A stretch of 64,000 bases of DNA, from assembly GCF_001187535.1 (NCBI RefSeq), contig NZ_LFIO01001107.1, forward strand, positions 248,001 to 312,000. The letters run 5' to 3'. The notes below the pieces were generated by a model. The model ran no database searches. It was not told where the DNA came from and saw only the letters and a program-made list of their open reading frames with translations. Shown here piece after piece: positions 25,923 through 34,952 of this stretch (position 1 is its first letter; every line of letters starts with the position of its first letter). The DNA comes from Rhizobium ecuadorense. Lineage in GTDB: Bacteria; Pseudomonadota; Alphaproteobacteria; Rhizobiales; Rhizobiaceae. Made by a program: the position numbers and the translations under genes.

Positions 25923-27167
25923 TCACCACTGCAGGTCCAGCCGGTCCAGCCCGTGGAAATGGTAGACATCCTTGACCACGGGCGTCTTTGCCAGCTTCAG
26001 ACCAGAAAGCCGCTCGAACAGAATCGGCAGCACGACGTTGAGTTCCAGCCGCGCCAGCGGCGCGCCGATGCAGAAATGAATGCCGGCGCCGAAGGAGAGG
26101 TTTGCCGCCTCGTTGCGGTCGGGCCGGAAGGCGAGGGGATCGGTGAATTTCGCCGGGTCGAGATTGGCGGCGGCGAGAATGAGGCTGACCTTGTCGCCGC
26201 GCTGGAAGGAGACGCCGTCGATTTCGGCAGGCTCCAGCGCCCAGCGCTGGAAGATGTGGACCGGCGCGCAGATGCGCAGGGTTTCCTCGACGGTGCGCTC
26301 CGTCGCCGCCTCGTCGCGGAAGAGGTTCGCCGGATCCGAGCCGCTCTCGAGGATGGTGCGCACGGAATTGCCGATCTGGTGCACGGTCGCCTCGTGCCCG
26401 GCATTGAGCAGCACGATCGTCGTCGAGATCAGCTCTTCCTCTGTCAGATACTGCCCCTTGTGCTCGGTATGGATCATGTGGGTCAGCAGGTCGTCGCGCG
26501 GTTCGGCGCGGCGTTCGGCGATGACAGTCCTGACATAGTCGAAAAATTCCTTCGCCGCCCGTTCGGCCTCGTCCTCCTGCGCACGCGTGCGGCCGAACAT
26601 GTACATACGGACATAGGCGTGCGACCAGGCGAGCAGCCGCGGTCCCATCTCCTCGGGAATGCCGATCATCCGCGCGATCATCGTCACCGGGATGATGTCG
26701 GCAAAGGCCGATAGCAGCTCGACCTCACCCTTGTCGGCGAAGCCGTCGATCAGCCGGTTGGCGAGTTCGGCAAGCTCCGGCTTCATCTTCTCGACATGCC
26801 GGGAGACAAAGGCGCGGTTGACGAGCGTGCGCAGCCGCGTGTGCTCGGGCGGTTCGAGTTCGAGCAGGGAATAACGTTCCGAGAGATCGAAACTGGCAAG
26901 ATGCGGCATCGGCTCGGCAAGCCCGAGCTCCTCGCGGCTGGCGATATGCAGAATCTGCCGGCCGAAGCGGCGGTCGCGCAGCAGCCCGTTCACATGGTCG
27001 TAGCCGGTGAAGAACCATTGCTTCTGCTCGCGCCAGTAGAAGGTCGGGCAATGGGCGTGCAGGGCGGCATAGACGGCATTCGGGTTGCCGTAGAAGGCAG
27101 GATTGCGGGCATCCAGCGAGACGTGGCGGCTGGCGGGGTCGATTGAGAGAAAGGGCGGTATCATCAT
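25923..27167 (-). CDS. cytochrome P450
   Basis: A 414-residue soluble bacterial P450. I-helix oxygen-binding motif LLNAGHEATVHQIGN, K-helix ExxR in EETLR, heme-cysteine loop LSFGAGIHFCIGAPLARLEL (Cys is the fifth heme ligand). The start at 27167 (MMIPPF) gives the normal length; 32 extra codons upstream are not P450-like. No ferredoxin or reductase gene is adjacent, so it depends on redox partners elsewhere. Substrate unknown. Confidence 0.93.
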   Translation of the reverse strand: MMIPPFLSIDPASRHVSLDARNPAFYGNPNAVYAALHAHCPTFYWREQKQWFFTGYDHVNGLLRDRRFGRQILHIASREELGLAEPMPHLASFDLSERYSLLELEPPEHTRLRTLVNRAFVSRHVEKMKPELAELANRLIDGFADKGEVELLSAFADIIPVTMIARMIGIPEEMGPRLLAWSHAYVRMYMFGRTRAQEDEAERAAKEFFDYVRTVIAERRAEPRDDLLTHMIHTEHKGQYLTEEELISTTIVLLNAGHEATVHQIGNSVRTILESGSDPANLFRDEAATERTVEETLRICAPVHIFQRWALEPAEIDGVSFQRGDKVSLILAAANLDPAKFTDPLAFRPDRNEAANLSFGAGIHFCIGAPLARLELNVVLPILFERLSGLKLAKTPVVKDVYHFHGLDRLDLQW

Positions 27168-27308
27168 GACCCGAAGGCTTAGCGGATTTGCCGGGCCTCG
27201 GAAAGATGGCGGGGTGAGGGCGAGCCATCCTGAAACGACGCGCCCGCAGGACGCGCCGATCACATTAAAATCCGTGCCTAACCCCGTGGATTGATTCCAG
27301 TTTTCCGG

Positions 27309-28619
27309 TTAGCCGGCGCGCGACAGCGTGCCCATGCGCCGCAGCGCCTCGACTTGGTCGTCGACCGTCGGCACGAGTTCGCCTGCGGTGGTGCTGGGCG
27401 TCGCCGGTGCCGGGGCTGCGGCCTCCGCTTCGCCGAAGGTAACCGTGCAGTTGCGGCCGGCGCCCTTCGCCGCATAGAGCGCCCGGTCGGCGGCCGAGAT
27501 CAATTTGTCGATATTGGCTTCGATCGAGGAGGCGAGCGCGATGCCGATGCTGACGGTGGCCGGGACGATCGCTTCGCCGGTGCTGACGGGCAGGCGGCAG
27601 AATTCGGTGCGGATCGCTTCGGCGATCGCCTCGGCTTCGGTCTGGTCCGCAACTGCGGCGAAGGCTGCGAATTCCTCGCCGCCCATACGGCCGAAGATGT
27701 TGTTCGGAATATATTGGCGGGCCATGCGCGCGAATGCGGTCAGCACGGCATCGCCGGACTGGTGGCCGAAACGGTCGTTGACGCGCTTGAAATGGTCGAG
27801 ATCGAAGAGCATCACCGCGACCTGGCGCTGCTCGTCATGGGCTTTTTCCTGGATGGCGTCGAAATAACCGAGCAGGCCGCGGCGGTTGAGCACGCCGGTC
27901 AGCGAATCGGTCAGGGTGAGGGCGCGCAGGTGCCGTTCGGATCGCTCCATGATCAGCCGGCAGGTGAAGGCGAAGGCGATGGTGAGCAGGAAGGCGCTTG
28001 CCATGGCCGAGGCGCCGCCGAGATTGGTTGCCTCGATATCGCTCGGCAGCGTCAGCGCCATCGTCAGCGCCGAGCCGAAGCACAGGCAGCCCTGGATGAC
28101 GAAGACGCCCATCAGTTTGACGCGGGTACGCTCACGGCGCATGTCGCCGGCGGCGACCGCCAGGGCAAGCGCCGTCGCACCCGTCGCCGAAGCGAGATTG
28201 TAGAGCACCACGCGGTTTGAATAGTCGCTGTTGACCCAGGGCAGGAAGACCCCGGCCAGCCAGATTACCGGCGGCAGCAGCGCCCACCATTCGATCTTCT
28301 TGCGGTCAAGCGCCAGAAAACCCGCCACCCAGGCGCTCTGGCCGAGCAGTGCGATGGCATTGCCGATCTCGATGGACAGCAGGCTGGGGACCTGCTCACG
28401 CAGCGCGATCATCGCAAAGCCGATGCCGGTCAGAAGGAAGCCGAGGCCCCAATAGAGATAGGCCTCGTTCCTGACATTGTGGCGCCAGGCGACGAACAGC
28501 ACCAAAGCGAGCGTCATGGCCTCGGAACACCAGATGGCGAGACCTGTAGCGATATTGAACACGGCAGCAACCCCTTGCCCGTCGGCCTTATAAGTCGGCC
28601 CCGATTTATTGGCCTGCAT
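27309..28619 (-). CDS. membrane-anchored diguanylate cyclase (GGEEF)
   Basis: A 436-residue protein: residues ~15-245 hold about six membrane helices without a recognised sensor domain, and ~260-410 a GGDEF domain (TLTDSLTGVLNRRGLLGYFD, DLDHFKRVNDRFGHQSGD, RMGGEEFAAFAAVA). The signature GGEEF is an active variant in many cyclases. The RxxD I-site is not present at the expected position. The C-terminal ~30 residues are Ala/Pro/Thr rich. Start at 28619 chosen so that the first helix is near the N-terminus; the longer frame to 28787 runs through non-coding-like sequence. Confidence 0.9.
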   Translation of the reverse strand: MQANKSGPTYKADGQGVAAVFNIATGLAIWCSEAMTLALVLFVAWRHNVRNEAYLYWGLGFLLTGIGFAMIALREQVPSLLSIEIGNAIALLGQSAWVAGFLALDRKKIEWWALLPPVIWLAGVFLPWVNSDYSNRVVLYNLASATGATALALAVAAGDMRRERTRVKLMGVFVIQGCLCFGSALTMALTLPSDIEATNLGGASAMASAFLLTIAFAFTCRLIMERSERHLRALTLTDSLTGVLNRRGLLGYFDAIQEKAHDEQRQVAVMLFDLDHFKRVNDRFGHQSGDAVLTAFARMARQYIPNNIFGRMGGEEFAAFAAVADQTEAEAIAEAIRTEFCRLPVSTGEAIVPATVSIGIALASSIEANIDKLISAADRALYAAKGAGRNCTVTFGEAEAAAPAPATPSTTAGELVPTVDDQVEALRRMGTLSRAG

Positions 28620-28967
28620 CCTTGCCGAGGAAGTTCGCCACTTCCTTAATGCTGCTGCGCTGCGGCATGATTTTACGCCGATATCTGCCGGTAGGCTTTC
28701 CCTAGGGTAAACGTGCGTGAGCACTCTCGAATGGAGTAAGCATTCCTTCATCCTGTCGCGGAGAAAAGCCGGGGAGGGCGGTGCCATGGGCTCGCCGTTA
28801 ACAGGCGCTTGTTGGAAAGAGGCTACCAGCTAAACCCGTCTTGCCCCGGCTTCTTAACGTTATCCGCATGCGTGTCTTGAAGAGGAGGGCCGGGACACTC
28901 TATGTAGGGATAAGACATTTTCTTTGATTCCCGGCGCCGGCCGGCGAGACGTTGACAAAGGACGCAC
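28620..28967. other. intergenic region between GGDEF gene and clpP
   Basis: About 350 bp without a credible ORF. It should hold divergent promoters; the only one I can point to is the heat-shock-like candidate at 28876-28905. Confidence 0.6.
28876..28905 (+). promoter_or_regulatory. possible RpoH-type promoter of clpP
   Basis: CTTGAA (28876-28881), an 18-bp spacer and CTATGT (28900-28905) resemble alphaproteobacterial heat-shock promoters (CTTGAA, 17-18 bp, CYTATNT-like). It lies about 63 bp before the clpP ATG, a plausible position for a heat-inducible protease gene. Confidence 0.4.
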
Positions 28968-29597
28968 ATGAGAAACCCAGTCGATACCGCAATGGCCCTC
29001 GTGCCGATGGTCGTGGAACAGACCAACCGCGGTGAACGCTCCTACGACATCTATTCCCGCCTGTTGAAGGAACGCATCATCTTCCTGACCGGTGCCGTTG
29101 AAGACCATATGGCGACGCTCGTCTGCGCCCAGCTTCTCTTCCTCGAAGCCGAAAACCCGAAGAAGGAAATCGCCCTCTACATCAATTCGCCGGGCGGTGT
29201 CGTGACTGCCGGCATGGCGATCTACGACACGATGCAGTTCATCAAGCCGGCGGTTTCGACGCTCTGCATCGGCCAGGCCGCCTCCATGGGCTCGCTGCTG
29301 CTGGCCGCCGGCCACAAGGACATGCGCTTCGCCACGCCGAATTCCCGCATCATGGTGCATCAGCCCTCGGGCGGCTTCCAGGGGCAGGCTTCGGACATCG
29401 AGCGCCACGCCCGCGACATCCTCAAGATGAAGCGCCGCCTGAACGAGGTCTATGTCAAGCACACCGGCCGCACCTACGAGGAAGTTGAAAAGACGCTCGA
29501 TCGTGACCATTTCATGGATGCGGACGAAGCCCAGGGCTGGGGCGTGATCGACAAGGTTCTGACCTCGCGCCTCGAAATGGAAGGCGAGCAGGCCTAG
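28968..29597 (+). CDS. clpP: ATP-dependent Clp protease proteolytic subunit
   Basis: A 209-residue ClpP serine protease that forms the tetradecameric chamber used by ClpX or ClpA. Catalytic Ser in IGQAASMGSLLLAAG, catalytic His in RIMVHQPSGG, and the Asp in the segment TLDRDHFMDADEAQGWGVID. The N-terminus MRNPVDTAMALVPMVVEQTNRGERSYDIYSRLLKE includes the processed propeptide region. It is followed after 298 bp by clpX; the pair is a conserved arrangement. Confidence 0.97.
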   Translation: MRNPVDTAMALVPMVVEQTNRGERSYDIYSRLLKERIIFLTGAVEDHMATLVCAQLLFLEAENPKKEIALYINSPGGVVTAGMAIYDTMQFIKPAVSTLCIGQAASMGSLLLAAGHKDMRFATPNSRIMVHQPSGGFQGQASDIERHARDILKMKRRLNEVYVKHTGRTYEEVEKTLDRDHFMDADEAQGWGVIDKVLTSRLEMEGEQA

Positions 29598-29895
29598 TAA
29601 TTAATTGGGATGGTGTTTTCGTCGCCACAGTTCTATCTCATTTGTGATCGAACAAGGCTTTCAACTGGCGACGAAGACGCTAATAGTAGCCATTAATGCT
29701 ATGTTGAATTTTTATGACATAGCATTCGGCATTCGAAGGGGAATTCGTTGCCGCCGGAACCCGGACATAATTGGGCCCGGTTCGTACCCCCTGAAGCCCT
29801 TCTCGGCAAAGGCTCCGATAACGGAGTGCCGCCAGGAGCTGATTGAGTGGACCGCGATTTCGCCTTGAAATGCGGCGTGCTGGAAGGAAAGTGAT

Positions 29896-31173
29896 ATGAG
29901 CAAGGTCAGCGGCAGCAACGGCGGCGACTCCAAGAACACACTCTATTGTTCGTTCTGCGGAAAGAGCCAGCACGAAGTCCGGAAACTGATTGCCGGGCCG
30001 ACCGTCTTCATCTGCGATGAATGCGTCGAATTGTGCATGGACATCATCCGCGAGGAGAACAAGTCCTCGATGGTCAAGTCCCGCGACGGCGTTCCGACGC
30101 CCCAGGACATCATCAAGGTTCTCGACGAATATGTCATCGGCCAGCGGCAGGCGAAAAAGATCCTGTCGGTCGCCGTTCACAACCATTACAAGCGCCTGGC
30201 GCACGCCTCCAAGAACGGCGAAGTCGAGCTGGCGAAGTCGAACATCATGCTGGTCGGCCCGACCGGCTGCGGCAAGACCTATCTCGCCCAGACGCTCGCC
30301 CGCATCATCGACGTTCCCTTCACCATGGCCGATGCGACGACGCTGACCGAAGCCGGCTATGTCGGCGAGGATGTCGAAAACATCATCCTGAAGCTCCTGC
30401 AGTCGGCCGACTACAATGTCGAGCGCGCGCAGCGCGGCATCGTCTACATCGACGAAGTCGACAAGATTTCGCGCAAGTCCGACAATCCGTCGATCACCCG
30501 CGACGTCTCGGGCGAGGGCGTGCAGCAGGCGCTCTTGAAGATCATGGAAGGCACGGTCGCTTCCGTTCCGCCGCAGGGCGGCCGCAAGCACCCGCAGCAG
30601 GAATTCCTGCAGGTCGACACGACCAACATCCTGTTCATCTGCGGCGGTGCCTTTGCCGGTCTCGACAAGATCATCTCCGCCCGCGGCGAGAAGACGTCGA
30701 TCGGCTTCGGCGCGACCGTCAAGGCCCAGGACGACCGCCGCGTCGGCGAAGTCCTGCGCGAGCTGGAGCCGGAAGACCTGGTCAAGTTCGGTCTCATTCC
30801 CGAGTTCATCGGCCGTCTGCCGGTTCTGGCGACGCTCGAGGATCTCGACGAGGATGCGCTGATCCAGATCCTGTCCGAGCCGAAGAACGCGCTGATCAAG
30901 CAGTATCAGCGGCTGTTCGAGATGGAAGACGTGGAGCTGACCTTCCACGAGGATGCCCTGCGCGAAATCGCCCGCAAGGCGATCGTCCGCAAGACCGGCG
31001 CCCGCGGCCTTCGCTCGATCATGGAGAAGATCCTGCTCGACACGATGTTCGAACTTCCGACGCTGGAAGGCGTGCGCGAAGTCGTCATCTCCGAGGAAGT
31101 GGTGCGCGGTTCAGCCCGTCCGCTTTACATCTATGCCGATCGTCAGGAAGAAAAGGCCAACGCTTCGGCGTAA
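29896..31173 (+). CDS. clpX: ClpX ATPase, specificity subunit of ClpXP
   Basis: A 425-residue AAA+ unfoldase. The N-terminal zinc-binding domain has CSFCGKSQHEV and FICDECVELC (four Cys); Walker A is MLVGPTGCGKTYLAQTLA; Walker B YIDEVDKI; the pore loop GYVGEDVE and the IGF-like loop region (SIGFGATV) for ClpP docking are present. ATG 29896 follows GGAAAGTGAT. A hairpin terminator follows at 31202. Confidence 0.98.
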   Translation: MSKVSGSNGGDSKNTLYCSFCGKSQHEVRKLIAGPTVFICDECVELCMDIIREENKSSMVKSRDGVPTPQDIIKVLDEYVIGQRQAKKILSVAVHNHYKRLAHASKNGEVELAKSNIMLVGPTGCGKTYLAQTLARIIDVPFTMADATTLTEAGYVGEDVENIILKLLQSADYNVERAQRGIVYIDEVDKISRKSDNPSITRDVSGEGVQQALLKIMEGTVASVPPQGGRKHPQQEFLQVDTTNILFICGGAFAGLDKIISARGEKTSIGFGATVKAQDDRRVGEVLRELEPEDLVKFGLIPEFIGRLPVLATLEDLDEDALIQILSEPKNALIKQYQRLFEMEDVELTFHEDALREIARKAIVRKTGARGLRSIMEKILLDTMFELPTLEGVREVVISEEVVRGSARPLYIYADRQEEKANASA

Positions 31174-31201
31174 CCTTTTGCGCTTTCGCACGATTATTTT
31201 G

Positions 31202-31233
31202 GGGGCTTGCCATCGGCAGGCCCCTTTCTATTT
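31202..31233 (+). terminator. intrinsic terminator after clpX
   Basis: GGGGCTTGCC (31202-31211) and GGCAGGCCCC (31215-31224) pair (one G-T) across a 3-nt loop and run into TTTCTATTT, 28 bp after the clpX stop. Confidence 0.8.
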
Positions 31234-31595
31234 GAAAAACCATCCGAGGCACTGTTAGTATTTTGCCGGTGGGAGCCGGAATTGACTTTGCCGATGTTGG
31301 GAAGGGGCCGATGTTGCGCAAGGAAGAGTGGTTGGGCAATGATGCCGTGATTCCGTAAGCCCATTGTCGGCGCTTGTATTTTAGCCGATCAAAAATGGTA
31401 AGCGCCGGTCCAGCCACGCGCTTCATAGTGTTGGCGTTCCGTTGTAATAAAGCTGTCACATCCGGGGAACGCGGGCGTTAGCGTGGCTTGAAAAGCGTAG
31501 TCAGAACCTCCACTTGTAGCAACAAGTGAGAGTGCGGCCGGTCCCAAGCGGCCGTGCAGAGAGCCCGGCAACGGGACGATGGAAAGGACTTAAAA
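31234..31595. other. clpX-lon intergenic region with a small hairpin
   Basis: About 360 bp without a gene. A 7-bp hairpin, CACTTGT and ACAAGTG (31511-31528) with an AGCA loop, lies about 70 bp before lon and would be in its mRNA leader. I could not assign a convincing heat-shock promoter. Confidence 0.45.
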
Positions 31596-34013
31596 ATGAC
31601 GAAGAAAACGTCTGTAGCGAGCAGTACTGCCTACCCTGTTCTGCCTTTGCGCGACATCGTGGTTTTCCCGCATATGATCGTGCCGCTGTTCGTCGGACGG
31701 GAAAAGTCGATCCGTGCGCTCGAAGAGGTCATGGGTTCCGACAAGCAGATCATGCTCGTGACGCAGATCAACGCCAGTGACGACGATCCGGATCCCTCCG
31801 CGATCCACAAGGTCGGCACCGTGGCGAACGTATTGCAGCTCTTGAAGCTGCCCGACGGCACCGTCAAGGTTCTGGTCGAAGGCCGCGCCCGCGCCGAGAT
31901 CGACACCTATACCAGCCGCGAGGATTTCTATGAGGCGCTCGGCCACGTGCTTGAGGAGCCGCATGACGATCCGGTCGAACTGGAAGCCTTGTCGCGTTCG
32001 GTCGTCTCCGAATTCGAGAGCTATGTGAAGCTCAACAAGAAGATTTCGCCTGAAGTGGTCGGCGCTGCCAGCCAGATCGACGACTATTCCAAGCTCGCCG
32101 ATACGGTTGCTTCGCATCTGTCGATCAAGATCACCGAGAAGCAGGAGATGCTGGAAACCACCAGCGTCAAGGCCCGCCTCGAAAAGGCCCTCGGCTTCAT
32201 GGAAGGCGAGATTTCGGTCCTGCAGGTCGAAAAGCGCATCCGCTCGCGCGTCAAGCGCCAGATGGAAAAGACCCAGCGCGAATACTACCTGAACGAACAG
32301 ATGAAGGCGATCCAGAAGGAACTCGGCGACGGCGAGGAAGGCCGCGACGAGATGAGCGAACTGGAAGAGCGCATCTCCAAGACCAAGCTGTCCAAGGAGG
32401 CCCGTGAAAAGGCCGATGCGGAGCTGAAGAAGCTGCGTCAGATGAGCCCGATGTCGGCCGAGGCCACCGTCGTGCGCAATTATCTGGATTGGCTGCTCGG
32501 CATTCCCTGGGGCAAGAAGTCGAAGATCAAGGCCGATCTCAACAATGCCGAGAAGATCCTCGAAGCCGATCACTTCGGTCTCGACAAGGTCAAGGAGCGT
32601 ATTGTCGAATATCTGGCCGTGCAGGCCCGCGCCACCAAGATCAAGGGTCCGATCCTGTGCCTCGTCGGCCCTCCGGGTGTCGGCAAGACCTCGCTCGCCC
32701 AGTCGATCGCCAAGGCGACCGGCCGCGAGTATGTCCGTATGGCGCTGGGCGGCGTTCGCGACGAAGCCGAAATCCGCGGTCACCGCCGCACCTATATCGG
32801 CTCGATGCCCGGCAAGGTCATCCAGTCGATGAAGAAGGCCAAGAAGTCCAACCCGCTGTTCCTGCTCGACGAGATCGACAAGCTCGGCCAGGACTATCGC
32901 GGCGATCCGTCTTCGGCGCTGCTCGAGGTGCTGGATCCGGCGCAGAACTCGACCTTCATGGACCACTACCTGGAAGTCGAATACGACCTGTCGGACGTGA
33001 TGTTCATCACCACGGCGAATACGCTGAACATCCCGGCGCCGCTGATGGACCGCATGGAGATCATCCGTATCGCTGGCTACACCGAAGATGAAAAGCGCGA
33101 GATCGCCAAGCGGCATCTGCTGCCGAAGGCCATCAAGGAACATGCGTTGCAGCCGGAAGAATTCTCGGTCAGCGACGACGCCCTGATGGCGATCAGCCAG
33201 CAGTACACCCGTGAAGCCGGTGTGCGCAGCTTCGAACGCGAACTGATGAAGCTCGCCCGCAAGGCGGTCACCGAGATCATCAAGGGCAAGACGAAGTCCG
33301 TGCATGTGACGGCTGCCAACATCTCCGACTATCTGGGCGTCCCGCGCTTCCGCCATGGCGAAGCCGAGGGCGAGGATCAGGTCGGCGTTGTCACCGGTCT
33401 TGCCTGGACGGAAGTCGGCGGCGAACTGCTGACCATCGAAGGCGTGATGATGCCGGGCAAGGGCCGCATGACGGTCACCGGCAATCTGAAGGAAGTCATG
33501 AAGGAATCGATCTCGGCAGCGGCCTCCTATGTCCGCTCGCGTGCTGTCGATTTCGGCATCGAGCCGCCGCGCTTCGACAAGAGCGACATCCACGTGCACG
33601 TGCCGGAAGGCGCGACGCCGAAGGATGGCCCCTCGGCCGGCGTCGCCATGGCGACCGCGATCGTTTCGATCATGACCGGTATCCCGGTGAACAGGCACGT
33701 GGCCATGACCGGTGAAATCACCCTTCGCGGCCGTGTGCTGCCGATCGGCGGTCTCAAGGAAAAGCTGCTCGCAGCGCTTCGCGGCGGCATCAAGAAGGTG
33801 CTGATTCCGGAGGAGAACGCCAAGGACCTGGCGGAGATCCCGGATAATGTGAAGAACAGCATGGAGATCATCCCGGTGTCCCGCATGGGCGAGGTGATCA
33901 AGCATGCGCTGATCCGGCGGCCGGAGCCGATCGAATGGGACGGCACGGTGGAAACGCCTGTCATCACCTCGGTCGAAGGCCTCGATGAGACGGGCGCAAC
34001 CATAGCGCATTGA
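31596..34013 (+). CDS. lon: ATP-dependent protease La
   Basis: An 805-residue LonA protease. N-terminal substrate domain from YPVLPLRDIVVFPHMIVPLFVGR; coiled middle region with REYYLNEQMKAIQKELG; AAA+ module with Walker A LVGPPGVGKTSLAQSIA and Walker B FLLDEIDKLG; C-terminal protease domain with catalytic Ser in KDGPSAGVAMATA and catalytic Lys in PIGGLKEKLLAALRGG. ATG 31596 gives the family start MTKKTS; it has AAAGGACT upstream. Ends with a strong terminator. Confidence 0.98.
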   Translation: MTKKTSVASSTAYPVLPLRDIVVFPHMIVPLFVGREKSIRALEEVMGSDKQIMLVTQINASDDDPDPSAIHKVGTVANVLQLLKLPDGTVKVLVEGRARAEIDTYTSREDFYEALGHVLEEPHDDPVELEALSRSVVSEFESYVKLNKKISPEVVGAASQIDDYSKLADTVASHLSIKITEKQEMLETTSVKARLEKALGFMEGEISVLQVEKRIRSRVKRQMEKTQREYYLNEQMKAIQKELGDGEEGRDEMSELEERISKTKLSKEAREKADAELKKLRQMSPMSAEATVVRNYLDWLLGIPWGKKSKIKADLNNAEKILEADHFGLDKVKERIVEYLAVQARATKIKGPILCLVGPPGVGKTSLAQSIAKATGREYVRMALGGVRDEAEIRGHRRTYIGSMPGKVIQSMKKAKKSNPLFLLDEIDKLGQDYRGDPSSALLEVLDPAQNSTFMDHYLEVEYDLSDVMFITTANTLNIPAPLMDRMEIIRIAGYTEDEKREIAKRHLLPKAIKEHALQPEEFSVSDDALMAISQQYTREAGVRSFERELMKLARKAVTEIIKGKTKSVHVTAANISDYLGVPRFRHGEAEGEDQVGVVTGLAWTEVGGELLTIEGVMMPGKGRMTVTGNLKEVMKESISAAASYVRSRAVDFGIEPPRFDKSDIHVHVPEGATPKDGPSAGVAMATAIVSIMTGIPVNRHVAMTGEITLRGRVLPIGGLKEKLLAALRGGIKKVLIPEENAKDLAEIPDNVKNSMEIIPVSRMGEVIKHALIRRPEPIEWDGTVETPVITSVEGLDETGATIAH

Positions 34014-34058
34014 GTGGCCCAGGCCACATTTATGCCCCATTGGCTGAAAAGACGGAAA

Positions 34059-34086
34059 AAGGCTGGCGAAAACGCCAGCCTTTTTT
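34059..34086 (+). terminator. intrinsic terminator after lon
   Basis: AAGGCTGGCG and CGCCAGCCTT form a 10-bp stem with an AAAA loop, followed by a run of T (34081-34086). Confidence 0.93.
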
Positions 34087-34219
34087 GTGAAAACGTCATG
34101 GAGACGCTTGCTTTTCCTTGATTTGCAGGGCTTTTGGGTTCCCGGCGGGCCTGATGAAACCTATTCTGCGCCTAGCTTACTTTTGAGTCGTTTCGTACCA
34201 TTTAGAAAGGGGTGGAAAC

Positions 34220-34495
34220 ATGAACAAGAATGAACTCGTGTCCGCAGTCGCCGAAAAGGCAGGACTGACGAAGTCTGACGCGGCTTCCGCTGTTGACGCG
34301 GTTTTTGACGTTGTCCAGGGTGAACTCAAGAACAAGGGCGACATCCGTCTCGCCGGGTTCGGCAGCTTCACCGTTTCTCATCGTGCCGCATCGAAGGGCC
34401 GTAACCCGTCGACGGGCGCTGAAGTCGACATTCCGGCTCGCAACGTGCCGAAGTTCACGCCCGGCAAGGGTCTGAAGGACGCCGTCAACGGCTGA
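34220..34495 (+). CDS. hupB: DNA-binding protein HU
   Basis: A 91-residue histone-like protein: MNKNELVSAVAEKAGLTKSDAASAVDAVFDVV, GDIRLAGFGSFTVSHRAASKGRNPSTGAEVDIPARNVPKFTPGKGLKDAVN, including the GRNP-x-TG DNA-arm signature with the intercalating proline. It wraps and bends DNA in the nucleoid. AGAAAGGGG precedes the ATG. The lon-hupB order is widely conserved. Confidence 0.98.
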   Translation: MNKNELVSAVAEKAGLTKSDAASAVDAVFDVVQGELKNKGDIRLAGFGSFTVSHRAASKGRNPSTGAEVDIPARNVPKFTPGKGLKDAVNG

Positions 34496-34545
34496 TCTGA
34501 GATTATCCGCCAGCCGTAAACGAGACCGGCTGCGCAGGATTTGGA

Positions 34546-34574
34546 AGGGGTTCGGCTTTGCCGGACCCCTTTTT
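34546..34574 (+). terminator. intrinsic terminator after hupB
   Basis: AGGGGTTCGG and CCGGACCCCT pair across CTTTG and are followed by TTTTT, about 50 bp after the hupB stop. Confidence 0.9.
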
Positions 34575-34621
34575 GATTTCGCCGCTTGCCGCATGCGACG
34601 CTTTGTTTTACCAACAGAGCT

Positions 34622-34767
34622 GTTCTCAGGGCGGGGTGAAACTCCCCACCGGCGGTAAGGGTTTCGGCCCGAGCCCGCGAGCGCTTTGCCGAGCTGTCGC
34701 TCGGGAGAGGTCAGCAGATCCGGTGCGATTCCGGAGCCGACGGTATAGTCCGGATGAAAGAGAATGA
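34622..34767 (+). ncRNA. FMN riboswitch (RFN element)
   Basis: All conserved RFN blocks are legible: GGGCGGGGTGAAACTCCCCA, CCGGCGGTAAG, AGCCCGCGAGC, GTCAGCAGATCCGGTGCGA, GCCGACGGTATAGTCCGGAT and closing GAAAGAGAA. It binds FMN and represses the downstream gene when flavin is plentiful. No T-run terminator follows, so control is likely at translation initiation or via Rho. The controlled gene is the riboflavin transporter ribN 185 bp downstream. Confidence 0.96.
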
Positions 34768-34842
34768 GCATGGCCGCGTGCGGGCAGGGGACTGCCGGCG
34801 TCAGCGTGCCGTCGCCTCATGCGTCCTGATTTATGTTGGTCC

Positions 34843-34946
34843 CTGCATAATTCCCTAAATCGGAATCGATTTAGGGAGGAAATTATGCAGCAATTCAAAG
34901 TGCTACAGCGTCCTTTGCGCGTCTGAAAGGACGCGCGGCGCTGTAG
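34843..34946. repeat. two palindromes between riboswitch and ribN
   Basis: The first (34843-34890) pairs CTGCATAATT with AATTATGCAG and, inside, CCCTAAATCG with CGATTTAGGG: about 20 bp of stem. The second (34903-34946) pairs CTACAGCG with CGCTGTAG and GCGTCCTTT with AAAGGACGC. Both resemble dispersed rhizobial intergenic repeats, and both would be in the ribN mRNA leader. Confidence 0.8.
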
Positions 34947-34952
34947 GTTTGG

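Noticed and set aside
28954..28967. TTGACA just before clpP as a -35 box
   Set aside because: It is only 12 bp from the start codon and would place transcription inside the gene.
29605..29868. 87-codon ORF between clpP and clpX
   Set aside because: No credible start signal, composition unlike a protein, and it occupies the expected clpX promoter region.
31590..34040. 816-codon minus-strand frame opposite lon
   Set aside because: Antisense shadow of a highly conserved gene, rich in His, Arg and Asp as expected from mirror-frame codon bias; no family motif or ribosome site.
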